64,000 bases of DNA from Candidatus Argoarchaeum ethanivorans (GTDB taxonomy: Archaea > Halobacteriota > Methanosarcinia > Methanosarcinales > EX4572-44): the NCBI GenBank assembly GCA_004193545.1, contig RPGO01000004.1, positions 1-64,000 of the forward strand. Direction: 5' to 3'. The position numbers were made by a program, and so were the translations under genes. The notes under the pieces are model-generated. The model searched no databases, was not told the DNA's origin, and saw nothing but the letters and a program-made list of their open reading frames with translations. This document shows positions 1-10,232 of this stretch, piece by piece. Every line of letters begins with the position of its first letter. The first letter of the stretch is position 1.

Positions 1-78
1 CTTCACCCGCTCTACCGTATGTACCGTATGTTTTTTGCAGGAAGGACAATATGTCCTGAAATTTTTTGGTATTTTCAT
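1..78 (-). pseudogene. rpl44e: 5' end of ribosomal protein L44e gene, cut by the window edge; duplicate of 21372-21449
   Basis: Bases 1-126 match 21372-21497; encodes the reverse-strand N-terminus [26 protein letters not shown]. Confidence 0.75.
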
Positions 79-297
79 TCTTGAACACCTTGTTAAATAA
101 TTATATTGCTTTAAGCGTATTTAATTTCAATATTTTCTCAACCCTTTTATGGTATTCTTAGTTATATTCTTTGCTATGACATGAGCTATCACATATATTT
201 TAACATAGCAAAGTTTATACTTTACTGTACTGTACACAAAGTAGAGAAGGAAATATTTATGCTTAAACTGTTTTAACTTATTTGGTAGGGGCAGAAA

Positions 298-2228
298 ATG
301 ATTAAAAAGAATAATAATCGTGAACTCACAAACAGCAAAAATTCGATAGAGGATAAAGAAGAACCTTTTTTTGAATTGCTAAATGACATGGTCAGTTTTG
401 TTAGTGTTCTTGAACCAGATGGGACTATGATCTTTGTAAACAATACGCTCCTTGAGGCTGTTGGTGCAAAGCTTGAAGATGTAAAAGGAAAGAAGTGCTA
501 TGATGCATACTGGTGGGCATATTCTGGTGAGGTAAGAGAAAAGATCAAAGCAGATATTACAAAATGTGCTAAAGGAGAAAAGATTAGACATGAGGTTCAA
601 GCCAGGATAGTTGACGGTTCGCTGATATGGGTAGCGTTCAACATGCATCCGGTGTATGATGATGCAGGGAATATCAGGTATCTTGTGTCAGAAGGATATG
701 ACATTACCGAGAGAAAGCAGGTACTGGCAGATATCAAACAGAAGGTTGCATACCTGGATAATATGCCCACTTATATGGCTGTTACAGATGTTGCGGGAAG
801 TCTCCAGTTCACAAGTGCAGTTACGATTAAGAAGCTTGGGCTTACGCTTGATGGGCTTATTGGAACAAAGTTTGACCAGATGGTGTGGTGGGAGTATTCT
901 AAGAATGTTCAGAAGCGTATGAGAAGTGTTGTGTCCGAGGCTTCAGAAGGGAAGAGTTCCGTATTCGAAGTAGACATCAAACAGGGAGAAGACCTTGTTC
1001 CAATCAAGTACACATGCGATCCACTGCGAGATGAAAACGGAGAGATCTACGCACTTCTTCACACAGGGACCAGAATCGACGAACTGAGGGCTGCTCTGGA
1101 TGATGCAAAGCAGAAAGTTGCATACGTGGATAATGCACCGATTCCAATAGCGGCTGTGGATAGGGATATTAATATTCTATTTATAAATAAAATCGGGGCA
1201 AGTGTCGCCGGAACAACACCTGAAGAAGCAATCGGTAAGAAATGTTATGATGTGTTTGACACGCCAGAATGTGGAACAGAAGATTGTTGTATCGAACAGG
1301 TGGTTAAACATGGACAGGTTGTAACAGGAGAGACACGTCTTCGTGGTGTAAAGGAGATGGATGTACAGATAACATGTGCACCGTTCAAGGATTCTGAGGG
1401 AAACATCGCCGGAGGTGTAAAATATATCACTGATATCACCGATCTGAAACGACTGATGGAAGAAGAAAAGAAACTTAGCGATGCTATTGTGAAATTATCC
1501 ACACCCATCATACAGATATGGGATGATGTACTCATGCTACCTTTAATATTCTATTTATAAATAAAATTGGGGCAAGTGTCGCCGGAACAACACCTGAAGA
1601 AGCAATCGGTAAGAAATGTTATGATGTGTTTGATACGCCAGAATGTGGAACAAAAGACTGTTGTATCGAACAGGTGGTTAAACATGGACAGGTTGTAACT
1701 GGAGAGACACGCCTTCGTGGTGTAAAGGAGATGGATGTACAGATAACCTGTGCACCGTTTAAGGATTCTGAGGGAAACATCGCCGGAGGTGTAAAATATA
1801 TCACTGATATCACTGATCTGAAACGGCTGATGGAAGAGGAAAAGAAACTTAGCGATGCTATTGTGAAATTGTCCACACCCATCATACAGATATGGGATGA
1901 TGTACTTATGCTACCTTTAATCGGGACGATCGATGCAATAAGAGCTGAGCAGATCCTTGAAAATCTGCTTGAAGCAATAGCTTCGACTGATGCAGAGGTG
2001 GTCATTATAGATCTTAGTGGAATTCCAACTGTTGATACCGAAGCCACCCACGAGCTAATCAAGGCGGCAAGTGCAGCCAGGATGCTTGGCAGTAAAGTAA
2101 TCTTTACCGGGATTAGTCCTGATGTGGCACAGACCATGGCCAAACTCGGGATAGACTTATCAACTCTTGAAACACGCCAGACACTGTGTGTAGGACTGCA
2201 GGAAGCAATTAACATAATAAAAAAATAA
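298..2228 (+). pseudogene. PAS-PAS-PAS-STAS sensor (RsbR-like), split by a 374-bp internal tandem duplication into ORFs 298-1560 and 1626-2228
   Basis: PAS motifs in the first ORF; STAS-like C-terminus in the second (VVIIDLSGIPTVDTEATHELIKAASAARMLGSKVIFTGISPDVAQTM). Removing one repeat copy restores one frame. Confidence 0.8.
1171..1918 (+). repeat. Direct tandem duplication, 2 x 374 bp (1171-1544, 1545-1918)
   Basis: Line-by-line comparison: 13 substitutions, no indels; TTAAT microhomology at the boundaries. Confidence 0.95.
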
Positions 2229-2251
2229 GATGTGTTGTGTGAGGTTCTGTT

Positions 2252-3187
2252 TTGTTTGCCCCGATTAGAGCTATTGATATTGTTGAAGATATGAGTGTTG
2301 CCGATCTTGTCAGTGGTTTTTCAGGTTGTGCTTTTGGTGCTGGTCGCGTGGCTACTGCCTGTGAAATCTATCGTGAGATGCTGGAAGATTCCGATTGTCT
2401 GGTGTTTTTTGGGCTTGCAGGTGCAATGGTTCCAGCCGGCATGAGGAAAGTTGTAAGCAGCGAGATTAAGGCTGGTAATATTGATTTGTTGGTTACAACT
2501 GGTGCAAATATCGTGCATGATGTGATTGAAGCTATTGGTTTGCCACACCTTAAAGGAACTGAGGTTGTTGATGACGTGAAGCTTTACAAGAACAAGATCA
2601 ATCGAATCTATGATGTGTTTTTACCAGAAAGTTATTTCTCAGATCTTGAAGAATGGCTGCAAGGAGAAGTATTCCCAAACCTTCCGCAGGCAGTATCTAT
2701 TCGCGAGCTGTGCTCTCTCATCGGTGAACGACTTGAAGACCCTCATTCGATTTTAAAATGTGCCTTTGATGCTGAAGTACCTGTATTCTGCCCTGCTGTG
2801 CAGGATTCCATCATAGGGCTCCAGGCATGGCTATACAAACAGAGCAATTCTTTTACGATTGATGCACTTGCTGATATGCAGGAGCTAATTGATCTGTGTT
2901 ATGAAGCGAAGCATGCCGGTGCTTTCTTTGTGGGCGGGGGAGTTCCAAAAAATTTCATACTCCAATCGATGCTTTTAACACCAAAGGATTTTGATTACGC
3001 AATCCAACTGACGATGGACAGACCTGAAACTGGCGGCTTAAGCGGTGCAACGCTGGATGAAGCACGCTCATGGGGGAAAATCGGAGAGAATGCAAAGTCT
3101 GTAGCTGTCTACTCGGATGCTACGATCACTCTTCCTTTAATTGTAGCAGCAGCAAAAGATAGGAGCAAACGTGTCCCAACAAGTTAG
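2252..3187 (+). CDS. dys: Deoxyhypusine synthase
   Basis: 311 aa; LVTTGANIVHDVIEAIGLPHLKGT, FFVGGGVPKNFILQ, GGLSGATLDEARSWGKI. Confidence 0.9.
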   Translation: MFAPIRAIDIVEDMSVADLVSGFSGCAFGAGRVATACEIYREMLEDSDCLVFFGLAGAMVPAGMRKVVSSEIKAGNIDLLVTTGANIVHDVIEAIGLPHLKGTEVVDDVKLYKNKINRIYDVFLPESYFSDLEEWLQGEVFPNLPQAVSIRELCSLIGERLEDPHSILKCAFDAEVPVFCPAVQDSIIGLQAWLYKQSNSFTIDALADMQELIDLCYEAKHAGAFFVGGGVPKNFILQSMLLTPKDFDYAIQLTMDRPETGGLSGATLDEARSWGKIGENAKSVAVYSDATITLPLIVAAAKDRSKRVPTS

Positions 3188-3313
3188 TTCTGTACTTGCT
3201 GGAATTAAGTTGTGGTCGTTTTTATGCAAAATCGTGAGATAACTTTTCTAACCGCAGAGAAGTACAAAGCTGCGGGGTATAATAATTAAATCCTCAAAAG
3301 AAACAGATACTAT

Positions 3314-3961
3314 TTAGTAATTATTCTTCTCAATTCTTTCAAGATCGAAGAAGTGATTGAATGGATCAATGACCTGTGGTATTGTGTAAATATGTTCTAT
3401 TGTTGTCATCTGCTGTATTACTCTCGGGTTGTCAATTTCTGCTTCATCCCCTTTAGATCCATCGAGTACGATAGCAATCACTCTGATATTTTTATGCTGC
3501 AGATGCTCTACTGTTAAGACTGTGTGATTGATCGTTCCAAGCCCGGCACGTCCAACCACGATAGATGGGATGTGCAGCATTGCTATAAGGTCTGAAATTA
3601 GCAGCTCTTGAGTTATCGGAACTGCAACGCCCCCGGCACCCTCGACCACAACAACCTCATGGTGTGATGAGAGCCGATTGTAACAGTCTATTATCTTTTG
3701 GATGTTTAAGGTAGTATTTTCCAGCTCTGCGGCAATCATCGGTGCAAGAGCATGTTTTAGACGATATGGACACACCAGATCAATGGAATCTGTCGAGGAT
3801 GCTGCGTGTTGAAGCTTCTGTGCATCATCTCCTCCTCCGGTTTCAACAGGCTTCATCACTCCAACATCTATCCCCTCTGCCACCAACGATTTTACAATAG
3901 CAGTAGCTACAACTGTTTTCCCAACATCGGTACCAGTGCCTGTAACGAATACTCCTGTCAT
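3314..3961 (-). CDS. bioD: Dethiobiotin synthase
   Basis: MTGVFVTGTGTDVGKTVVATAIVKSL; MKPVETGG; VVVEGAGGVAVPI. Confidence 0.93.
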   Translation of the reverse strand: MTGVFVTGTGTDVGKTVVATAIVKSLVAEGIDVGVMKPVETGGGDDAQKLQHAASSTDSIDLVCPYRLKHALAPMIAAELENTTLNIQKIIDCYNRLSSHHEVVVVEGAGGVAVPITQELLISDLIAMLHIPSIVVGRAGLGTINHTVLTVEHLQHKNIRVIAIVLDGSKGDEAEIDNPRVIQQMTTIEHIYTIPQVIDPFNHFFDLERIEKNNY

Positions 3962-5118
3962 AATAATTTACACTCTCCAAGTGTTTCAAGTATTATATCT
4001 GCTGCCGTATGTACATACTGTCTGCTGTGGGTGGACATAAGAGTTGTTCGAATGCGTTCCTCCCCTTTTGGCACAGACGGCGGACGAATAGCAGTTGCAT
4101 ACAAACCGCGTTCAAACAACTTATCGGCAACAGCACAGGTTGCATCTTCACTTCCAATTGATATAGGAATTATTTGAGAATTGGTTGCAAGACTTAAACC
4201 ACCATTGTTTAGAGAAGTCGTGTATTCCCTGACGTTTTTCCATAGCTTTTTTGCAGGGTCTTCCTGCTGTACAACCTTGATTGCCGCGATTGCCGCACCC
4301 ACTGCTGCTGGTGGTAATGCTGTTGTAAAAATAAAGGGGCGTGCAGTGTTTATCAGATATTCGATTAACTCCTCTCTACCAGCAACGTAGCCTCCCATAC
4401 TGCCAAGTGCTTTGCTTAATGTTCCCATTTGAATATCAATTTTATCATGCATTCCGAAGTGTTCTACTGTGCCGCTTCGCTTTTTTCCAAAGACACCTGT
4501 AGCATGAGCGTCATCCACCATTACAGCAGCATCAAAATCCTCTGACAGTTCCACAATCTCAGGAAGTGGTGCAAGGTCACCATCCATGCTGAACACACCA
4601 TCAGTCACAATCAAACGGTGCTGGTACTGGGCAGACTCTTTGAGGAGAGATCGCAAATGCCCCATATTTCTATGAGCATACACCTTCACATCAGCACCAG
4701 AAAGCCTGCACCCATCGATAATACTTGCGTGATTAAGAGAATCACTGAGTATTACATCACCTTTTTTCATGAAACTTGTGAGACACGCAATATTTGCTAA
4801 ATAGCCAGCACTGAACACCAGACATCTTTCAACACCCTTGAAATCTGCAAGAATTTTCTCAAGTGACATGTATAAATCGTTTGTACCAGTAACAAGCCGC
4901 GAGCCACCGCTTCCAGTACCATATTTTTCAACAGCATCAACTGCTGCCATTTTTACAAGAGGATGCTCAGTTAATCCGAGATAATTATTTGAAGACAACA
5001 TCAGCAGCTGCCGACCACCAACACTCACCCGTGAAACCTGTCCCGTCTCTAAAATACGTAACTTTCGATAAAGATGCTCACGTTTTATTCTCTTGAGTTC
5101 ATCAATCAACCATTTCAT
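3958..5118 (-). CDS. bioF: 8-amino-7-oxononanoate synthase (AONS/KBL family)
   Basis: SNNYLGLTEHP, GTGSGGSRLVTGT, DDAHATGVFG, GTLSKALGSMGGYVAG; overlaps bioD start. Confidence 0.92.
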   Translation of the reverse strand: MKWLIDELKRIKREHLYRKLRILETGQVSRVSVGGRQLLMLSSNNYLGLTEHPLVKMAAVDAVEKYGTGSGGSRLVTGTNDLYMSLEKILADFKGVERCLVFSAGYLANIACLTSFMKKGDVILSDSLNHASIIDGCRLSGADVKVYAHRNMGHLRSLLKESAQYQHRLIVTDGVFSMDGDLAPLPEIVELSEDFDAAVMVDDAHATGVFGKKRSGTVEHFGMHDKIDIQMGTLSKALGSMGGYVAGREELIEYLINTARPFIFTTALPPAAVGAAIAAIKVVQQEDPAKKLWKNVREYTTSLNNGGLSLATNSQIIPISIGSEDATCAVADKLFERGLYATAIRPPSVPKGEERIRTTLMSTHSRQYVHTAADIILETLGECKLL

Positions 5119-5196
5119 CTAAACTACCAGATGCCTAACCTAAGGTTCTTATGATTTACCATGATTTATCTCCTGACTGAACACTGGCGAACATCA

Positions 5197-5279
5197 TGCG
5201 GAGAAAGGGATTTGAACCCTTGAACTCCTGTGAGAAAGGCTCTTGAGGCCTTCGCCGTTGACCGCTTGGCTATCTCCGC
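5197..5279 (-). tRNA. tRNA-Leu (anticodon CAA)
   Basis: Reverse complement GCGGAGATAGCCAAGCGG...AAGGC CTCAAGA GCCTT...GTTCAAATCCCTTTCTCCGCA; 7-bp acceptor stem, variable arm. Confidence 0.9.
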
Positions 5280-5480
5280 AATCGGATGGTTAGAGCATCT
5301 CTTTGTATAAATCTATTGCCGTTTTCCCAACTGCTGTGGTCAGGACAAGCAATAGAGCAAGAAGTGGATGTAGAAGAAATCGTAAGAAAATTTTGTAGTC
5401 AAAAATGTCCTTATTTTATCTCAAGGTTAATCCACAACAACAAGAAAATAGAGCGAGGATATCGCCAGTCAGCCTTACAC

Positions 5481-5951
5481 TTACTTCAACCTTGAAATTA
5501 TATCTCTTAAGGAATTATTACACTTTCCCGTGATTATTCCTTCTTCAATTCCTCTAATTCTAATTTTTGAACGTCTTATTATTTTATGTTCCGTAGTACG
5601 CCAATTTTTAGCCAGAACAATGAGATATATTCTCACATCTCCAACAGAGACACCGCATTCGTCCAGAATCTCAATTGCACTTTCTAACGAGTTTTTAAAT
5701 TTTTCTTCAATCTCGCTTGCATGTGCGTTTCCACTTTTCAATTCAACAAGAGCCACGCTCTCAAGATCTCCCTCTACAAAAACAAAACAATCACAAATCT
5801 TCTGGTCAGAACACAGACTCTCGCCTTTCAAAATAATATGCTCGTTCATCCCATCAAGTTTCAACTTACATCTGCTTTTTCTTTCAACACAACTATCCAC
5901 TATTTTTTCCTCAAGTTCAGAATTTTGCGATATACACTCCAGTACGCCCAT
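5481..5951 (-). CDS. Small protein with a putative PD-(D/E)XK-like motif
   Basis: 156 aa; CDCFVFVEGDLESVALVELKSGNA, i.e. D-x(n)-ExK spacing; 20 bp from the AAA15 gene. Confidence 0.5.
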   Translation of the reverse strand: MGVLECISQNSELEEKIVDSCVERKSRCKLKLDGMNEHIILKGESLCSDQKICDCFVFVEGDLESVALVELKSGNAHASEIEEKFKNSLESAIEILDECGVSVGDVRIYLIVLAKNWRTTEHKIIRRSKIRIRGIEEGIITGKCNNSLRDIISRLK

Positions 5952-5970
5952 GAAATACCGTCCGTGACTT

Positions 5971-7524
5971 TCATTCTACATTGAGATCTTTTCTAATCTT
6001 GATAATCTCGTCATAAAGAACATCCTGAATCTTAACAAACTCTTCCTGAGAAATCCCATCTTCCTCTGTAATCTCAACCTCTTTTATTGCACTACCGCCG
6101 CTCTTATTGTCCATATCAAAGACAAAAGCAGCGATATCGTCGATAGTTAAATAGTCGTCCTTATCATATTCATACTTCTTGACTCGATCTTTAGGCTCGA
6201 TCTTTCCAAGCATGATGAAGTTACTCAACTGATCCAAGAGATACTCACTGTGGGTAGTAATTATTATATTAACCCCGTGTCGTACCAGCTTTACCAAAAA
6301 TCTGGCTAAAATCCGCTGATTCTTTGGATGCAAATGGGTTTCCGGCTCTTCAATTATCAAAACACTCCCTGGTTCAACGATGTATTTCAAATAAAGAATC
6401 AGGGGTGCAAGTTCAGAGACTGTGGAAGATGACCTATGTAGAGGGATATCTGTGTCAGAGAACTTGTATCGTATCTCTGGATATGTGTAACTATCCAACG
6501 TCTTAAATATAATTTCTCCTTTTATCAACTCCTTCTCAAGCTCTTCTGCAAGCGAATAAAAATATCCTTTACGTTCTGGAAGCTCAAGAATGGATGCCAT
6601 AAATTCTGCCACAACACCAGAGAACTTTGGAATATCAATTTCTTCTACCCCGATGAGAGGAATTTTTCGCATTATCCCGGCAGCAGCAAGTTTATGGCTC
6701 TGGAGTATTCCTGATCTGGCGGCAGGAAGGTAATACGATGGGGCATTCAGTTTTTTGACGACTCCATTAATACATATTCTAAGTATTTCAGTTACTATAA
6801 TACTCCGGTAATCATCGTCTTCTATCAAGTTCTTATACACCTGAATAATCCAGTACTTACCATTTTCTTTTGTTCCAATAACCCACTCATTTTCTGTGGC
6901 ATCAACTGGTTCGATCTTTATCTTAAAAGTTACTTGAGGATGCTCGATGACCTCTAAATGATTCTTCTTAAGCCTGAGCGAAACCATTTCAGAATTAAAA
7001 CCTATCTTAAGCAAGAATGATCTCGTTCCGATACGGATAAGATCTTTCAATGGTGCCGAATATGATCTGGCGATCTCTTTACCAAGTCTTTCCCCATAAA
7101 TTTTATCAGTTGCAATGTCCGTTGTTTTTTCTACCAGCGAATCTGGAATCTCTATGGAGTTACCTTCTTTCAGAGTATCACTCTTGCTCTTTAAAAAGCT
7201 CTGTAAGTCCCCATAAACTTTCTTTTGCCAGGAACGATCAAATTCAAGCGATCTAAGAATAGACAAACGACGTCTAACAGCAAATGGCATATGCATGTCC
7301 AACCCTGCTGAACTACCAGATCCAAACAACGAATGAATCAGCATTGCAGCATAAGACTTGCCCGAGTTATTAGGGCCAATAAATAATGTGAGGGGTTTAA
7401 TTTTTAATTTTCCCTTTGTTATAGGTCCGAAGTTTTTTATTTCAAGACTTAAATCTATTCCCTCGCCTATCCTCGGTTTCACTGATCCCTGTATCATTCT
7501 CCTAATAGCACGAGCCACAGACAA
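5971..7524 (-). CDS. AAA15-family (OLD/RecF-like) ATPase
   Basis: Walker A GPNNSGKS; VLIIEEPETHLHPKNQ; IIITTHSEYLLDQL. Confidence 0.85.
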   Translation of the reverse strand: MSVARAIRRMIQGSVKPRIGEGIDLSLEIKNFGPITKGKLKIKPLTLFIGPNNSGKSYAAMLIHSLFGSGSSAGLDMHMPFAVRRRLSILRSLEFDRSWQKKVYGDLQSFLKSKSDTLKEGNSIEIPDSLVEKTTDIATDKIYGERLGKEIARSYSAPLKDLIRIGTRSFLLKIGFNSEMVSLRLKKNHLEVIEHPQVTFKIKIEPVDATENEWVIGTKENGKYWIIQVYKNLIEDDDYRSIIVTEILRICINGVVKKLNAPSYYLPAARSGILQSHKLAAAGIMRKIPLIGVEEIDIPKFSGVVAEFMASILELPERKGYFYSLAEELEKELIKGEIIFKTLDSYTYPEIRYKFSDTDIPLHRSSSTVSELAPLILYLKYIVEPGSVLIIEEPETHLHPKNQRILARFLVKLVRHGVNIIITTHSEYLLDQLSNFIMLGKIEPKDRVKKYEYDKDDYLTIDDIAAFVFDMDNKSGGSAIKEVEITEEDGISQEEFVKIQDVLYDEIIKIRKDLNVE

Positions 7525-7574
7525 TCACTTCTCACACAATATTCACTCTATGTATAAAAACATCTACCCTTCCC

Positions 7575-9998
7575 TTATCTATGAAAGATAATTTTACCAT
7601 GGTCAAAAAGATCATACGCAGCACGTTTCACATAATCGTTTACAATGAACCATGCCAGTGCATAGACCCAGACAAACAGTGCTAACCTCCAGCCGATTGG
7701 CGGTAGAAGGATTCCATAAACAACAATCAATGTGGCAATTATCTGGGTTGAAATAATAGCTAATAAAAGAATTCTGGATGGTTTGATGGACCAAAATGGC
7801 CCTCTTGTTCGTGCTACAAACAGGGTCAGGTGTCCTGCAACAGAGAGCTTCAGGTAAATGAACGACTGAATGCTCTCACGAGTCAGGTGTAAAACCTCCT
7901 CCCCTATGTAGAAGATTCCAAATGAAGATATGACGCCAGCAATGCCAAGAACGGTTGCTATTCCAAGCACCACCCGCATGTCCCACTTCTCTGGCTTATC
8001 CGAATATTTAACATTGTCGTATGCAATGCTCATAATTGGCAGGTCATTAAGTAGTGCTAAAAGAACGATCATGAGTGCTGTTATGGGATAGAAATTAAAT
8101 ATTAGAATAGCAAATGTCATGAAGAGTAACACCCGAATCGTTTCAGCAATGCGATAGATAGCATAGCTATTCATCCGCTGGAAGATTTTACGGCTTTCTT
8201 TGATGGCGTCAATAATAACAGACAATCCTGGCAGTGTCAGAACAATATCTGCTGCCGAACGTGCAGCGTCAGTTGCATTTTCCACTGCAATTCCTACATC
8301 TGCCTTTTTTAATGCTGGTGCATCGTTTACCCCATCACCTGTCATCCCAACAATGTGCCCTGTTGCCTGAAGAGATTCTACGATACTGTATTTATGCTCC
8401 GGATAAACCTCGGCAAAGCCATCTGCTTTTTCAACAAGCCTCTGCAATTCCGAATCTTTCTTACCAACAACACTTGGGGATAGCAAGATATTCGTACTGA
8501 GATTGATCAGTCTGGCAGTTTCTCTGGCAATTGCGATATGGTCTCCTGTGACCATCTTCACCTGAACGCCCATATCCTTCGCAATCTTGAGTGTCTCTGC
8601 GGAATCCTTGCGGGGCGGGTCGTACATGGAGATTATTCCTGCAAACTCCCACACTCCAGTTTTGTTTGTTCGTGCTACACCGAGCGCTCGGTAGCCCTTT
8701 TCTGCAAGCTCTATGACTTTTTGATTGACTGCACCCTCAATTTCATGCGCATTTTCTACAAGCGATAGAATTACCTGTGGAGCTCCTTTCGAGACTTTAA
8801 AGGTATTCCCCCTGGCATCGTGAATGCTTGCTTCTGTGCGTTTGTGCACTGGATCAAAAGGTACAAACGATGTTACACTGTATTTATCGGTTTTAATCAA
8901 TAGATCTTTTGCACTGTTAATAATTGCGAGATCAATTGGGTCACGATCCTCTTCGCGGGATGCGAGTGTACCCAGGAGAATTACTTCTTCTTTCTTGTAT
9001 CCGGGAAAGGTAACAGGCTCGAAAAGTGTCAACTTGTTCTGAGTCAGTGTTCCTGTTTTATCAGAACATAGAACATCCATCCCTGCCATTTCTTCAATAG
9101 CAGCCAGTTTACTGACGATCACCTTTTTCTTTGCAAGTGCAGCAGCACCAACTGCCATTGTAACCGAGAGTACCGCAGGTAGTGCGACAGGAATTGCTGC
9201 AACCGTTAAAATTAATGCAAACTGTAGTGTTTCAATCAGACTCTCGTGCCTGAACATTGCGACCATGAAGATAAGCCCAACAAGAAGTATAGCCAGAACG
9301 ATAAGGTAATCCCCAATTTTTACTACTGCCTTCTGGAAATGGCTCTCTGTTTTCGCTACCTCTACCAATTTTGCGGTTTTGCCAAAGTACGTGTTCATCC
9401 CGGTAGCGTACACGACAGCGGTCGCTTCACCCAGTTTGATAATCGAACCCGAATAAGCCACATCTGCAGCATGTTTTTCCACAGGCAATGACTCGCCGGT
9501 AAGTGCAGACTCGTCCACCTGCACATAATCCCCACTCACGAGTTTTATGTCGGCAGGCACAATATCTCCAAGACGCACTCTAACGATGTCCCCGGGGACA
9601 AGCTCCCGCGAAGAAACGACCTGCCACTTGCCGTCTCGAAGAACTTTGGCATTCAATGATAATCTTTTCTTGAGAAGTTCAATCGCATTCTCTGCTTTAT
9701 GTTCATGCCAGAAACCAACAACAGCATTCACCAGCAGAAGAACCATGATAATCCAGAAATCCGCCCAATGATGAATTGCGAGAGAGAGAACAGCTGCAAT
9801 TTCAATCATCCACGGGATAGGTCCCCAGAAATAGCCAAAGAATTTTACAAGAGGATTCACTTTCTTTTCGATGATTTCGTTGTATCCGTACTCTTCAAGC
9901 CTTTTTTCTACTTCTTCGTGTGTCAGACCATCAGCACTCGCTCTCAATTTTTCTAAGATATCTGGCACAGAAAGCTGCTTTACTTCGTCGGCAATCAT
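7575..9998 (-). CDS. Plasma-membrane-type H+/cation P-type ATPase
   Basis: 807 aa; DKTGTLTQNKL, TGESLPVEK, MTGDGVNDAPALKKADVGIAV. Confidence 0.93.
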   Translation of the reverse strand: MIADEVKQLSVPDILEKLRASADGLTHEEVEKRLEEYGYNEIIEKKVNPLVKFFGYFWGPIPWMIEIAAVLSLAIHHWADFWIIMVLLLVNAVVGFWHEHKAENAIELLKKRLSLNAKVLRDGKWQVVSSRELVPGDIVRVRLGDIVPADIKLVSGDYVQVDESALTGESLPVEKHAADVAYSGSIIKLGEATAVVYATGMNTYFGKTAKLVEVAKTESHFQKAVVKIGDYLIVLAILLVGLIFMVAMFRHESLIETLQFALILTVAAIPVALPAVLSVTMAVGAAALAKKKVIVSKLAAIEEMAGMDVLCSDKTGTLTQNKLTLFEPVTFPGYKKEEVILLGTLASREEDRDPIDLAIINSAKDLLIKTDKYSVTSFVPFDPVHKRTEASIHDARGNTFKVSKGAPQVILSLVENAHEIEGAVNQKVIELAEKGYRALGVARTNKTGVWEFAGIISMYDPPRKDSAETLKIAKDMGVQVKMVTGDHIAIARETARLINLSTNILLSPSVVGKKDSELQRLVEKADGFAEVYPEHKYSIVESLQATGHIVGMTGDGVNDAPALKKADVGIAVENATDAARSAADIVLTLPGLSVIIDAIKESRKIFQRMNSYAIYRIAETIRVLLFMTFAILIFNFYPITALMIVLLALLNDLPIMSIAYDNVKYSDKPEKWDMRVVLGIATVLGIAGVISSFGIFYIGEEVLHLTRESIQSFIYLKLSVAGHLTLFVARTRGPFWSIKPSRILLLAIISTQIIATLIVVYGILLPPIGWRLALFVWVYALAWFIVNDYVKRAAYDLFDHGKIIFHR

Positions 9999-10232
9999 CT
10001 CTTTTCTAAAGGTACTTATTTCTCTTATTACTTTCTCTTAGTGGCCCCTTCTCCTTCGCGGCACAACCGGGATATACCTAATACCCTGGCGATTTGCCAT
10101 CTGGTTGTGGCTAGCAGGTCCATTAATTCATAAACTTCTTCAGGAAAGTTTTGGGTAAATTTATATTTCTTAAAGGCGTACCGAATTGATAACACGAGAG
10201 TAAGGCAAGAAGGCTGTTTTGAGGATGCCTAA

